DNA of 38,507 nucleotides, taken from Bacteroidales bacterium (GTDB taxonomy: Bacteria > Bacteroidota > Bacteroidia > Bacteroidales > SM23-62). Shown piece by piece: positions 26,004 to 34,156 of this stretch (positions within the stretch are counted from its first letter, which is position 1; every line of letters begins with the position of its first letter). The stretch lies in assembly GCA_016783865.1 (NCBI GenBank), contig JADHVS010000019.1:1-38507 (forward strand), read 5' to 3'. The translations under genes were made by a program, and so were the position numbers. Under the pieces are notes generated by a model. It was given only the letters and a program-made list of their open reading frames with translations. It had not been told where the DNA came from and searched no databases.

Positions 26004-28205
26004 ATGGCAAGAAAAGGCAAAAATAAAAGACCATCGGTTTCATTCAACAAAAACACAATGTCGGATGCAATCCTGGGAATTTTTTCAAATAGTCCCACCC
26101 AGATCTTAAACTACAAACAAATTGCCAAGCGTTTGAATATCCCGGATAATTCAATGAGACAGTTGATTAACCAGGTGCTTGAGTATTTGAGGGAACGTGG
26201 CGACCTGGTTGAGGTGTATCCCGGAAAATATAAACTTAAATCGAAAGGTGGGCATATCTATGGGAAGGTCGACATGACCCAGTTCGGATATGCATTTATC
26301 ATTTCAGATGCTTCTGAAGAAGACATATTTGTTTCACGAAATAACCTGAATCATGCTTTGAACGGAGATTACGTAAAGGTTTATTTATATGCAAGGCGCA
26401 AACGGGCAAGACTTGAAGGTGAGGTAGTGGAGATTATTGAGAGGGCCAGAAAGACATTTGTCGGCATTGTTGAGGTATCAGACCATTTTGCTTTTTTGAA
26501 TCCCGGCTCGAAGGAGATGCCTTATGACCTGTTTATACCGCGGGACAAATTAATGGGTGCAAAAGACGGACAAAAAGCAATAGCGAAGATTACCGACTGG
26601 CCAAAAAGTTCTAAGAATCCGGTTGGGGAGATCATTGAGGTGCTTGGTGATCCCGGCCAGCATAATGTTGAAATGCACGCCATCCTGGCTGAGTTTGAAT
26701 TGCCCAACAAGTTTCCAGAGGAGATAGATGAGCTGGCAGAACAAATCCCGGATAAGATTTCTCAGGAAGATATAAAAAAAAGAAGGGACTTCAGAAAAGT
26801 AACCACTTTTACCATTGATCCGGTCGATGCAAAAGATTTTGATGATGCGTTGTCATTGCAAAAGATTCAGAATGGATTATTGGAGGTGGGAATCCATATA
26901 GCCGATGTATCTCATTATGTGGATCCCAGTAGTTTGATCGAACAGGAAGCGTATGACAGGGGGACTTCAGTATATCTTGTCGACAGGGTCGTTCCCATGC
27001 TTCCTGAAAGGCTATCCAATATGATCTGTTCGCTCAGGCCGGAAGAAGATAAGCTCTGCTTTTCTGCTGTTTTCAAGATGAAAGAAGATGGTGAGGTAGT
27101 GGATGAATGGTTTGGGAAAACAATTATAAGATCCGACAGGAGGTTTACTTATGAAGAAGCACAGGAAATCATTGAGGGTGGCAAGGGAGACTTAAATGAG
27201 GAAATCCTTACACTCCATCATCTGGCACAAAAGCTCAGGAAAGCCAGATTTGAAAACGGATCATTTGCATTTGAACGGGTAGAAGTTAAGTTTGAAATCG
27301 ACGAAAACGGATACCCGCTGGGGGTATTCTGGAAAGAAAACAAGCCGGCCAACCAGCTTATTGAGGAATTCATGCTGCTCGCTAATAAGCGTGTCGCTGA
27401 GTTCATTGGCAAGCCAGGGGACGCAGAAGAGCCCGGGGGAGAAGACTTTATCCCTCCAACCAAAACAAAATCAAGAACTTTTGTTTACCGCATTCATGAT
27501 AAACCCAACAGGGAAAAACTTGAATCATTCACCTGGTTTATCAAACGGTTTGGTTATAATCTGAACTTTTCCTCCAAGAGAAAAATTGCCAATTCAATGA
27601 ACCGGCTGATTGTGGATGTCAGGGGGAAAAGGGAGCAGAATATTGTAGAAAATCTGGCGATACGAACAATGGCAAAGGCAGAATATTCAACGATGAACAT
27701 TGGCCATTATGGGCTGGCCTTTCAATATTATACACATTTTACCTCGCCTATTCGCCGGTATCCCGATTTAATGGTGCACCGGTTACTGGAACACTATTTG
27801 AATGGCGGTACTTCAAAAAGCCACAGCAAGTATGAATCACGCTGCAAGCATGCCTCTGAAATGGAGCGAAAAGCAATGGGGGCGGAATGGGCATCGATAA
27901 AGTATAAGCAGGTCGAATTCCTTGCGGATAAAATCGGGGAGGTTTTTGATGGTGTGATTTCAGGAGTTACTGAGTGGGGTTTATATGTTGAATTGGTACA
28001 CTGTAAATGTGAGGGAATGATATCAAACCGCGACCTGCATGATGATTTCTATGAATATGATGAGGATAACTACCGCCTTATAGGAAAAAGAACAGGAAAG
28101 ATCTATCAGCTGGGCGATGAGATTAAAGTTGAGATCGGTCGGGCAAACCTGGCCAAAAGGCAGCTTGATTTTTTCCTGGCAGACAGGGATACTGATCCCG
28201 AGTAA
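26004..28205 (+). CDS. rnr: Ribonuclease R (RNB-family exoribonuclease)
   Basis: RNase R degrades structured RNA 3' to 5' in the cytoplasm and takes part in quality control of tRNA, rRNA and mRNA. The 733-residue product has an N-terminal helix-turn-helix region (about 20-75, IAKRLNIPDNSMRQLINQV), two cold-shock domains (about 80-225), the RNB catalytic domain with the metal-binding DPVDAKDFDDA (272-282), and a C-terminal S1 domain from about 640 (VFDGVISGVTEWGLYVEL). The long Lys-rich tail of enterobacterial RNase R is missing, as usual in this phylum. The final residues TDPE-stop are encoded by a CCCGAGTAATTCGGG palindrome, so a repeat has been used as the 3' end. The ATG follows an AT-rich leader. 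Confidence 0.96.
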   Translation: MARKGKNKRPSVSFNKNTMSDAILGIFSNSPTQILNYKQIAKRLNIPDNSMRQLINQVLEYLRERGDLVEVYPGKYKLKSKGGHIYGKVDMTQFGYAFIISDASEEDIFVSRNNLNHALNGDYVKVYLYARRKRARLEGEVVEIIERARKTFVGIVEVSDHFAFLNPGSKEMPYDLFIPRDKLMGAKDGQKAIAKITDWPKSSKNPVGEIIEVLGDPGQHNVEMHAILAEFELPNKFPEEIDELAEQIPDKISQEDIKKRRDFRKVTTFTIDPVDAKDFDDALSLQKIQNGLLEVGIHIADVSHYVDPSSLIEQEAYDRGTSVYLVDRVVPMLPERLSNMICSLRPEEDKLCFSAVFKMKEDGEVVDEWFGKTIIRSDRRFTYEEAQEIIEGGKGDLNEEILTLHHLAQKLRKARFENGSFAFERVEVKFEIDENGYPLGVFWKENKPANQLIEEFMLLANKRVAEFIGKPGDAEEPGGEDFIPPTKTKSRTFVYRIHDKPNREKLESFTWFIKRFGYNLNFSSKRKIANSMNRLIVDVRGKREQNIVENLAIRTMAKAEYSTMNIGHYGLAFQYYTHFTSPIRRYPDLMVHRLLEHYLNGGTSKSHSKYESRCKHASEMERKAMGAEWASIKYKQVEFLADKIGEVFDGVISGVTEWGLYVELVHCKCEGMISNRDLHDDFYEYDEDNYRLIGKRTGKIYQLGDEIKVEIGRANLAKRQLDFFLADRDTDPE

Positions 28206-28233
28206 TTCGGGACAGGAAGACGAAGCGTCGATG

Positions 28234-28300
28234 GTCATTCCGAATTTGATTCGGAACCTGCAGCAATATGGAGAAGATCCTGAAACCAGTTCAGGATGAC
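28234..28300. repeat. REP-like pair between convergent rnr and lspA
   Basis: Two imperfect palindromes lie in tandem: GTCATTCCGAATTTGATTCG and on to 28257, and CCTGAAACCAGTTCAGG at 28279-28295 with GATGAC after it. The pair matches the one inside the MITE-like element at 6945-7077. Sitting between convergent stops, it could act as a bidirectional terminator. Confidence 0.65.
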
Positions 28301-28306
28301 GAAGTT

Positions 28307-29017
28307 TCAAAGATCATTCCGTCCCGAGTCCTCGGGATCGGAATCTGATACTACTACCTCCGGAACTTCCTGATCAGATTCACTTACTTCCTTTTCCCTT
28401 TTATCATTTTCCTCAAGGGCTCTGAAAAATTTTCTCTGGAAGAAAAGAATAGTTATTACGCCAACAGTTATTGATGAATCTGCAATATTAAAAACCGGCC
28501 TGAAAAAAATAAGTTCCTGGCCTCCCCAGAAAGGTAACCAATCGGGCCAGGTTCCGCGAATGATCGGAAAATAGAATATATCGACCACCCTGCCATGCAG
28601 GAAGCCTGCATAACCACCGCCTTCCGGGAACATTTGAGCAACCTGCCCCCAACTATCGGTGAAGATCAGTCCATAGAACGCTGAATCTAAAATATTTCCA
28701 ATAGCACCTGCAAGGATCAGGGAAACGCTGAGCACCAGTCCGAAAGGCGCTAATTTCTTAATCAGGAATCGCAGATAGAAACCAATACCCACTACCGCTA
28801 AAATTCTGAACAGGCTCAGAATAAACTTGCCAAATCTACCGGGGATATCCATTCCAAAGGCCATACCATTGTTTTCAGTGAAATGTAATATAAACCAGTT
28901 ACCGATAACATTGATCTCCTGTCCCATCACCATCGAGGTTTTGATCAAGATCTTTATCACCTGGTCGATGATACAAATCACTAAGATGATTAAAATGGCC
29001 TTTGTAGTGTTCGACAT
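28307..29017 (-). CDS. lspA: Lipoprotein signal peptidase (signal peptidase II)
   Basis: LspA removes the signal peptide of prolipoproteins in the inner membrane after lipid attachment to Cys. From ATG 29017 the product is 236 residues. An ATG 12 codons earlier is rejected because those codons lie in a terminator hairpin. Membrane helices are visible at about 6-25, 68-85, 93-110 and 175-193. The catalytic Asp pair is D111 in GAIGNILDSA and D180 in FNIADSSITVG. The 50-residue periplasmic loop between them (FPEGGGYAG ... PFWGG) is the long Bacteroidota form. The acidic tail (from about 200) ends in SDSDPEDSGRNDL, encoded by a repeat hairpin. It follows the DksA-like gene and would process the GH2 and GH140-type lipoproteins of this window. 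Confidence 0.95.
   Translation of the reverse strand: MSNTTKAILIILVICIIDQVIKILIKTSMVMGQEINVIGNWFILHFTENNGMAFGMDIPGRFGKFILSLFRILAVVGIGFYLRFLIKKLAPFGLVLSVSLILAGAIGNILDSAFYGLIFTDSWGQVAQMFPEGGGYAGFLHGRVVDIFYFPIIRGTWPDWLPFWGGQELIFFRPVFNIADSSITVGVITILFFQRKFFRALEENDKREKEVSESDQEVPEVVVSDSDPEDSGRNDL
28316..28344. repeat. Hairpin repeat inside the 3' end of lspA
   Basis: ATTCCGTCCCGAG pairs with CTCGGGATCGGAAT (28331-28344) with one bulged base and a 2-base loop. It encodes the last residues of LspA. The CCCGAG/CTCGGG core also occurs at the rnr stop (about 28197-28213), so both convergent genes end in related palindromes. Confidence 0.65.
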
Positions 29018-29029
29018 TCTATCTGCCTT

Positions 29030-29060
29030 TAAAAAAAGAATGAGGTTTAACACCTCATTC
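29030..29060 (-). terminator. Intrinsic terminator between the DksA-like gene and lspA
   Basis: GAATGAGGT and ACCTCATTC form a perfect 9-bp stem with a 5-base loop (29038-29060). On the minus strand it is followed by seven T (29031-29037). It ends 14 bases before the lspA start and 29 bases after the DksA-like stop, so lspA needs read-through or its own promoter. Confidence 0.8.
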
Positions 29061-29088
29061 CAATTCTGAAATAATATTTAGACAAAAA

Positions 29089-29463
29089 CTATTGCTGCTG
29101 TTTTGCGTCGATAGTGAGCGTTGCATGAGGCACAGCACGCAAGCGTTCTTTTGGTATCAGCTTTCCGGTCGCCCTGCAGATACCATATGTTTTGTTTTCA
29201 ATCCTGACCAGCGCTGCCTGTAAATGCTGGATGAATTTTTGCTGCCGCTGAGCCAATTTACCAGCTTCTTCCTTGGAAAGGGTTGCAGCACCCTCTTCAA
29301 GTACTTTAAATGTTGGTGAAGTATCTTGCGTATCGTTGCTTTCATTCTGAGTGATAGCATCTTTCAAGAGCTCGTAGTCGCTCCTTGCTTTGTCAAGTTT
29401 AGCCAAAATTATTGCTCTGAATTCTTCAAGCTCCGCATCTGAAAATCTAGTCTTTTCTCCCAT
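29089..29463 (-). CDS. DksA/TraR-type regulator
   Basis: From ATG 29463 the product has 124 residues; the longer frame upstream is leader. It has a long coiled coil (about 8-90) and the DksA/TraR-like end YGICRATGKLIPKERLRAVPH (from 93). Only C96 remains of the four zinc Cys of DksA; this reduced form is usual in Bacteroidota. Such proteins are thought to bind the RNA polymerase secondary channel, but direct evidence for this branch is limited. It lies between ileS and lspA, a conserved order in the phylum. A TATATTTG box at 29480-29487 (minus strand, 17 bases before the start) fits the -7 consensus, so it may have its own promoter. Confidence 0.88.
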   Translation of the reverse strand: MGEKTRFSDAELEEFRAIILAKLDKARSDYELLKDAITQNESNDTQDTSPTFKVLEEGAATLSKEEAGKLAQRQQKFIQHLQAALVRIENKTYGICRATGKLIPKERLRAVPHATLTIDAKQQQ

Positions 29464-29562
29464 GTCCTTTAATTTTCGGCAAATATATGAAAATTTTAGA
29501 TACTGGTACATTGAAAATGATCTTAGTTGCTTATAAACAGCAAGAAACAGAGATCATTAACC

Positions 29563-32500
29563 TTAAATCTTCATAATTTTAAGCAGTGTTTCAATATTTT
29601 CGTCTAATTCAATCTTTTTTGTTCCGGGTTCTTCCAGTTTTTTTACCAAGCTGATGCTATTTGCCAGGGTTTGTGTACAGATATAATTCTTATGCTTCAT
29701 TATAGAATCATTGATGGCATCATGCTGCTGGATCTCAATTTCAATCATATCGACCACATCAAATCCACTCTCTTTCCTGAAATTCTGGATCCTGTTAATG
29801 AATTCCCTTGCAATGCCTTCCTGCCTTAGGTCTTCAGTAATCGTGATATCAAGTGCAATGGTAACATTACCTTCATTTGCCACAAGCCAGCCTGGTATGT
29901 CTTCGGATACTATTTCAACGTCTTCCATGCCAAGCTCAACTTTCTGATCTTCAACTTGTATTGTAAAAGTACCTTCCTGTTCAAACCGGCTAATATCCTC
30001 TGTGGTTAGTCCGCCAATAGCTGTCACGATTGGTTTCATCATTTTGCCGAACCGGGGTCCAAGGCTCTTGAAGTTTGGTTTTATCTTTTTTACCAGCATA
30101 TCGCTGGAATTGGTAAGGTATTCGATCTCTTTGACATTTATTTCAGCCAGCACAAGATTTTCAACTGCCTCCACCTTTTTCTGGAAGGATTTATTCGGAA
30201 CCGGGATCATCAGTTTATTGAGAGGTTGCCGCACTTTAATGTTCACTTTCCTCCTCAGACCCAATACCATTGAAGAGATCTTCTGTGCAATGGCCATCCT
30301 TTCTTCCAGGTTTTTGTCAATTAGCGATTTATCGGCTTTTGGAAAGTCCAGATGATGCACCGAGTCTGCAGAGAAACTACCGGTCCTGTTATTTAAATCT
30401 GAAAATAAATGTTCTGCATAAAATGGAATAAGAGGGGCAACCAGCAGAGAAATGGTCTCAAGACATGCATACAGGGTTTGATAGGCTGATAATTTATCTT
30501 CTGAGAATTCTCCGCCCCAATAGCGTTTCCTGTTTAACCTGACATACCAATTGCTAAGATTTTCAATGACAAAATCCTGTATAGCCCTACCGGCTTTCGT
30601 TGGTTCATAGTCTTCATAAAATACTTCCACATCACGTACAAGAGAATTCAACAGGGAGATAATCCAGCGATCAATTTCTGGCCTTTTTTCAAATGGCACC
30701 GGATCATGACTGTTGTCAAAACCATCAATATTGGCATACAGTGAAAAGAATGAATAGGTATTATACAGGGTACCAAAAAATTTACGCTTCAACTCGTCGA
30801 TAGCCTCAATATCAAATTTGCGGTTATCCCACGGTTGTGAATTGGTAATCAGGTACCACCTTAATGGATCTGCCCCATTTTTTTTCATAACATCAATAGG
30901 ATCCACGGTATTACCTAGCCGTTTCGACATTTTATTACCAGATTTATCCAGGACAAGGCCATGTGAAATAATATTCTTGAATGAAACAGATCCTGAAATC
31001 ATAGTCGCTATGGCGTGCAGGGTAAAGAACCAACCCCTTGTCTGGTCAACACCCTCAGCAACGAAATCGGCCGGGAAAAGATCCCCGAACTCTTTTTTGT
31101 GTTCGAAAGGATAATGCCACTGTGCATAAGGCATTGCTCCTGAATCAAACCAAACATCAATCAGGTCGGGTTCACGAAACATTTTCTTTCCGGACGGAGA
31201 ACAAAGAATGATGTCATCCACAAATGGCCTGTGCAGGTCGAACTGAGTATAATTGTCAGATGAATTATCTCCCGGTGTATATTGTTTCAGGGGATTTTCT
31301 TTCATAAATCCGGTCTCAATCGACTTTTCTATCTTGGCTTTCAGTTCTTCAACTGATCCGATACACTGTTGTTCCTTTTTGTCTTCAGTAATCCAGATAG
31401 GCAAAGGCGTTCCCCAGAATCTTGATCTCGACAAATTCCAGTCGACCAGGTTTTCGAGCCACTGTCCAAATCTGCCCGATCCGGTAGCAGGAGGTTTCCA
31501 ATTAATGGTATTGTTCAGCTCAATCAGTTTATCCTTCAATGCTGTAGTCCTGATAAACCAGGATTCCATGGGATAATATAATACGGGTTTATCTGTCCTC
31601 CAGCAATGGGGATAGTTGTGAACATACTTGGCTATCTGGAAAACCTTATTCTGTCTTTTCAGGTCGACCGCAATGGATACATCGGTCGACTCAGCATCCT
31701 CCGGCAGATCATCAATATATTCATTCTTTACAAATTTCCCGGAAAACTCAGTGTACGTTTCCTTGTTCACATAGGTTTTCAGGAAACCGGGATCAATATC
31801 CTCTATCCTGTAAAACCTTCCCTTCCTGTCAACCAGTGGTTGCTGATTATTATTCTTGTCCAGAATAATCAGTGGGGGGATATCATATTTTTTAGCAATG
31901 TTATAGTCATCGGCTCCAAAAGTGGGTGCAATATGAACGATCCCGGTACCCTCTTCAGTTGTCACAAAATCACCGAGCAACACCTTAAAAGCCTCCTTTT
32001 CAGGTTGAACCCAGTCGATCAATTGCTGGTAAGAAATACCTTCGAATTCCTTACCCTTAAATTCGGAAATGATCTGATAGGGAATGTTTTTGTTACCCGT
32101 CTTATAATCATCGAGACTGAGTTCTTTGTTTTTGGCCGGGAAATACTTCTCAAGTAATGATTTAGCAAGGATAACCCGAATTGGATATCCTGAATAAGGA
32201 TTAAACGTCATTACAAGTGCATAATCAATTTTTGGCCCCATTGCCAGGGCAGTATTGGAAGGAAGGGTCCACGGAGTGGTGGTCCATGCCAGGATATGTG
32301 TATCAATATCAGAATCTTTAAATAAAAACTCAGATTTATCATCCCGGATAAGCTTAAACAGGGCGACGATGGTAGTGTCTTTGACATCCCTGTAACACCC
32401 GGGCTGATTCAATTCATGACTGCTCAGACCTGTTCCGGCGGCGGGTGAATAAGGTTGAATAGTGTATCCCTTGTACAAAAGATCCTTTTGATATAATTCC

Positions 32501-33003
32501 TTTAAAAGGTACCAGAGCGTTTCGATGTAGCGGTTATCATAGGTGATATATGGATCCTCCATATTGATCCAGTAACCCATCTGGTCGGTAAGGTCTTCCC
32601 ATTCACGGGTATAGCGCATGACCTCTTTCTTGCAGGTATTGTTATATTTTTTTACACTGATCTTTCCGTGCTTTCCAATATCTTCCTTCGTAATCCCAAG
32701 TGTTTTTTCAACGGCCAGCTCAATGGGTAATCCATGAGTATCCCATCCTGCTTTTCTGTCCACACGAAAACCTTTTTGCGTTTTATACCTGCAGAAAATG
32801 TCTTTTATCAGCCTCGAAATAACATGGTGTATGCCCGGAACACCATTGGCAGAAGGGGGGCCTTCGTAAAAAATGAATGCTGGAGAATCTTTCCTGATCT
32901 CAATACTTTTTTCAAAAGTATTTTCCTTCCTCCACTTTTCCAGGATATCTTTATTTATGCCAGGAAGATCAAGGTTCTTATATTCCGGAAACCGTGTGCT
33001 CAT
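29563..33003 (-). CDS. ileS: Isoleucyl-tRNA synthetase
   Basis: IleS charges tRNA-Ile and edits valine. The 1146 residues carry HIGH as GIHH (57-60, after PPSANG), the class Ia DTHGLPIE segment near 90, the CP1 editing domain (TTTPWTLPSN and GTGIVHIAPTFGADD), the KMSKS loop as KMSKR near 690 and an anticodon-binding and C-terminal region to the end. The length and the HGLPIE-type signature fit the longer IleS2 form (eukaryote-like), which is often resistant to mupirocin; that subtype call is from family knowledge. A complete Bacteroidota promoter lies upstream. The DksA-like gene follows after 99 bases. Confidence 0.97.
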   Translation of the reverse strand: MSTRFPEYKNLDLPGINKDILEKWRKENTFEKSIEIRKDSPAFIFYEGPPSANGVPGIHHVISRLIKDIFCRYKTQKGFRVDRKAGWDTHGLPIELAVEKTLGITKEDIGKHGKISVKKYNNTCKKEVMRYTREWEDLTDQMGYWINMEDPYITYDNRYIETLWYLLKELYQKDLLYKGYTIQPYSPAAGTGLSSHELNQPGCYRDVKDTTIVALFKLIRDDKSEFLFKDSDIDTHILAWTTTPWTLPSNTALAMGPKIDYALVMTFNPYSGYPIRVILAKSLLEKYFPAKNKELSLDDYKTGNKNIPYQIISEFKGKEFEGISYQQLIDWVQPEKEAFKVLLGDFVTTEEGTGIVHIAPTFGADDYNIAKKYDIPPLIILDKNNNQQPLVDRKGRFYRIEDIDPGFLKTYVNKETYTEFSGKFVKNEYIDDLPEDAESTDVSIAVDLKRQNKVFQIAKYVHNYPHCWRTDKPVLYYPMESWFIRTTALKDKLIELNNTINWKPPATGSGRFGQWLENLVDWNLSRSRFWGTPLPIWITEDKKEQQCIGSVEELKAKIEKSIETGFMKENPLKQYTPGDNSSDNYTQFDLHRPFVDDIILCSPSGKKMFREPDLIDVWFDSGAMPYAQWHYPFEHKKEFGDLFPADFVAEGVDQTRGWFFTLHAIATMISGSVSFKNIISHGLVLDKSGNKMSKRLGNTVDPIDVMKKNGADPLRWYLITNSQPWDNRKFDIEAIDELKRKFFGTLYNTYSFFSLYANIDGFDNSHDPVPFEKRPEIDRWIISLLNSLVRDVEVFYEDYEPTKAGRAIQDFVIENLSNWYVRLNRKRYWGGEFSEDKLSAYQTLYACLETISLLVAPLIPFYAEHLFSDLNNRTGSFSADSVHHLDFPKADKSLIDKNLEERMAIAQKISSMVLGLRRKVNIKVRQPLNKLMIPVPNKSFQKKVEAVENLVLAEINVKEIEYLTNSSDMLVKKIKPNFKSLGPRFGKMMKPIVTAIGGLTTEDISRFEQEGTFTIQVEDQKVELGMEDVEIVSEDIPGWLVANEGNVTIALDITITEDLRQEGIAREFINRIQNFRKESGFDVVDMIEIEIQQHDAINDSIMKHKNYICTQTLANSISLVKKLEEPGTKKIELDENIETLLKIMKI

Positions 33004-33023
33004 AGGATTTTTAAAAAGAAAAG

Positions 33024-33054
33024 CAAAGATAAAAATTAATCACTGAACCACAAA
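33024..33054 (-). promoter_or_regulatory. Promoter of ileS (Bacteroidota primary-sigma type)
   Basis: On the minus strand TTTG (33051-33054) and TATCTTTG (33024-33031) are separated by exactly 19 bases, matching the consensus TTTG-N19-TAnnTTTG. Transcription would begin at about 33017, giving a leader of roughly 15 bases before the ileS ATG. Confidence 0.75.
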
Positions 33055-33095
33055 TATCCCATTGCAGGGAATTGCAAGGAAATAAGGGACTTAAA

Positions 33096-33215
33096 TCAGG
33101 TTTTTTTCAGGGTAAAGGAAAAGGAGGTCCCGACGTCAAGTTCACTTCTTGCCGTAATCGAAAGCGCAGTAATAATGATAGAGGTTATAAAAGCAAGTTG
33201 CCGGGGACTGGCAGT
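33096..33215 (-). pseudogene. Possible histidine-kinase remnant downstream of ribE
   Basis: In frame after the ribE stop the minus strand reads SPRQLAFITSIIITALSIT, then ARSELDVGTSFSFTLKKT and a stop. The second part fits the G2 end of a sensor kinase (SELGxGTxFxFTL). The first resembles the N-terminal membrane helix of such kinases. No start codon is present. It may be a kinase gene with a large internal deletion; the short length leaves chance possible. Confidence 0.35.
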
Positions 33216-33230
33216 GCGGATGATGATATA

Positions 33231-33830
33231 TTAATTCCCGAGTTGTTGTTGTAATATTTTTGCAATGTATTTCCCGATGATATCAAATTCGATGTTTACA
33301 ATGGTGCCGGGCTTAAAATCATGAAAATTGGTTACTTCATATGTATAGGGAATAATAGCCACCTGAAAGGATGTTTTTTGGGAGTTAACGACAGTTAATG
33401 AGACCCCATTAACAGATACGGATCCTTTTTCAACTGTAATGTGTTCTGAATGCTTCGGCTCAAAAGCAAAGGTATAATACCAGCTGCCTTCAGCCTCCTT
33501 TACATCAGTGCATTCCGCTGTGAGATCAATGTGTCCCTGTACCATATGTCCATCCAGCCGGCCATCTGATTTTACACTTCTTTCCAGGTTAACTTCTGTG
33601 CCAACTTTCCAGAACCTGAGATTCGTTTTTTTAAGTGTTTCAAGAATGGCCGTAACAGTATAATCACTATCTGTAGTCTTAACAACAGTAAGACATACAC
33701 CGTCATGGCTAACGCTTTGATCTACAGAAAGTTCTTTTACGAAGGAACATTGTAAAGTGATATGAAGATTTTCCTTTTCCTTTTCCAGTTTGACAACCGT
33801 GGCTGTTTCTTCAACGATTCCTGAAAACAT
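33231..33830 (-). CDS. ribE: Riboflavin synthase, alpha chain
   Basis: The enzyme converts two 6,7-dimethyl-8-ribityllumazine molecules to riboflavin in the cytoplasm, as a trimer. The 199-residue product starts with the family signature MFSGIVEETATV and shows the internal duplication of two lumazine-binding barrels: SVSHDGVCLTVV (about 39-50) and its counterpart GSVSVNGVSLTVV (about 137-149), with HMVQGHIDLTAE between them. No other rib gene is nearby. No FMN riboswitch is recognisable in the upstream region. The next downstream gene on the strand is ileS. Confidence 0.95.
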   Translation of the reverse strand: MFSGIVEETATVVKLEKEKENLHITLQCSFVKELSVDQSVSHDGVCLTVVKTTDSDYTVTAILETLKKTNLRFWKVGTEVNLERSVKSDGRLDGHMVQGHIDLTAECTDVKEAEGSWYYTFAFEPKHSEHITVEKGSVSVNGVSLTVVNSQKTSFQVAIIPYTYEVTNFHDFKPGTIVNIEFDIIGKYIAKILQQQLGN

Positions 33831-34156
33831 AATATTTGAGTTAAATTTTGATGTCCGTGAAATTAGGAAGAATTTCCGTGAATCGGAAGAAAAATCATGA
33901 GTCGTGAAATGCGAAGCATTCTTAAAGCATTCACGAGGGGGTTTTGCGATTGTGGCTGTAAATCTTCAGCCTGCACTGAAGAGAGATTACACCAAAACAA
34001 GAAGGGGTCTTTCAGTCCCATTACTGTGCAACAAAACTTCTGTAACTATGTAGCAGTATATCAATTTATTAATTAACAAACCGTTGAACGATCAATATTA
34101 TGCGTTGGCAAATAAATAGCACAATGCGTAATAATTTTTTCATTCTGGAATCGCAC
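33831..34156. other. Intergenic stretch upstream of ribE with one hairpin
   Basis: About 325 bases without a gene. TCGTGAAATGC (33902-33912) and GCATTCACGA (33927-33936) form a 10-bp stem with one bulge. On the minus strand a TTTTTC run follows a few bases later, so a weak terminator for the GH140-type gene is possible. Nothing else is recognised. Confidence 0.4.

Noticed and set aside
31606..32157. 183-codon plus-strand frame
   Set aside because: It is antisense inside ileS, which has all its motifs there; no family resemblance.
33831..34156. FMN riboswitch before ribE
   Set aside because: None of the conserved FMN-aptamer elements is visible; only a simple hairpin is present.
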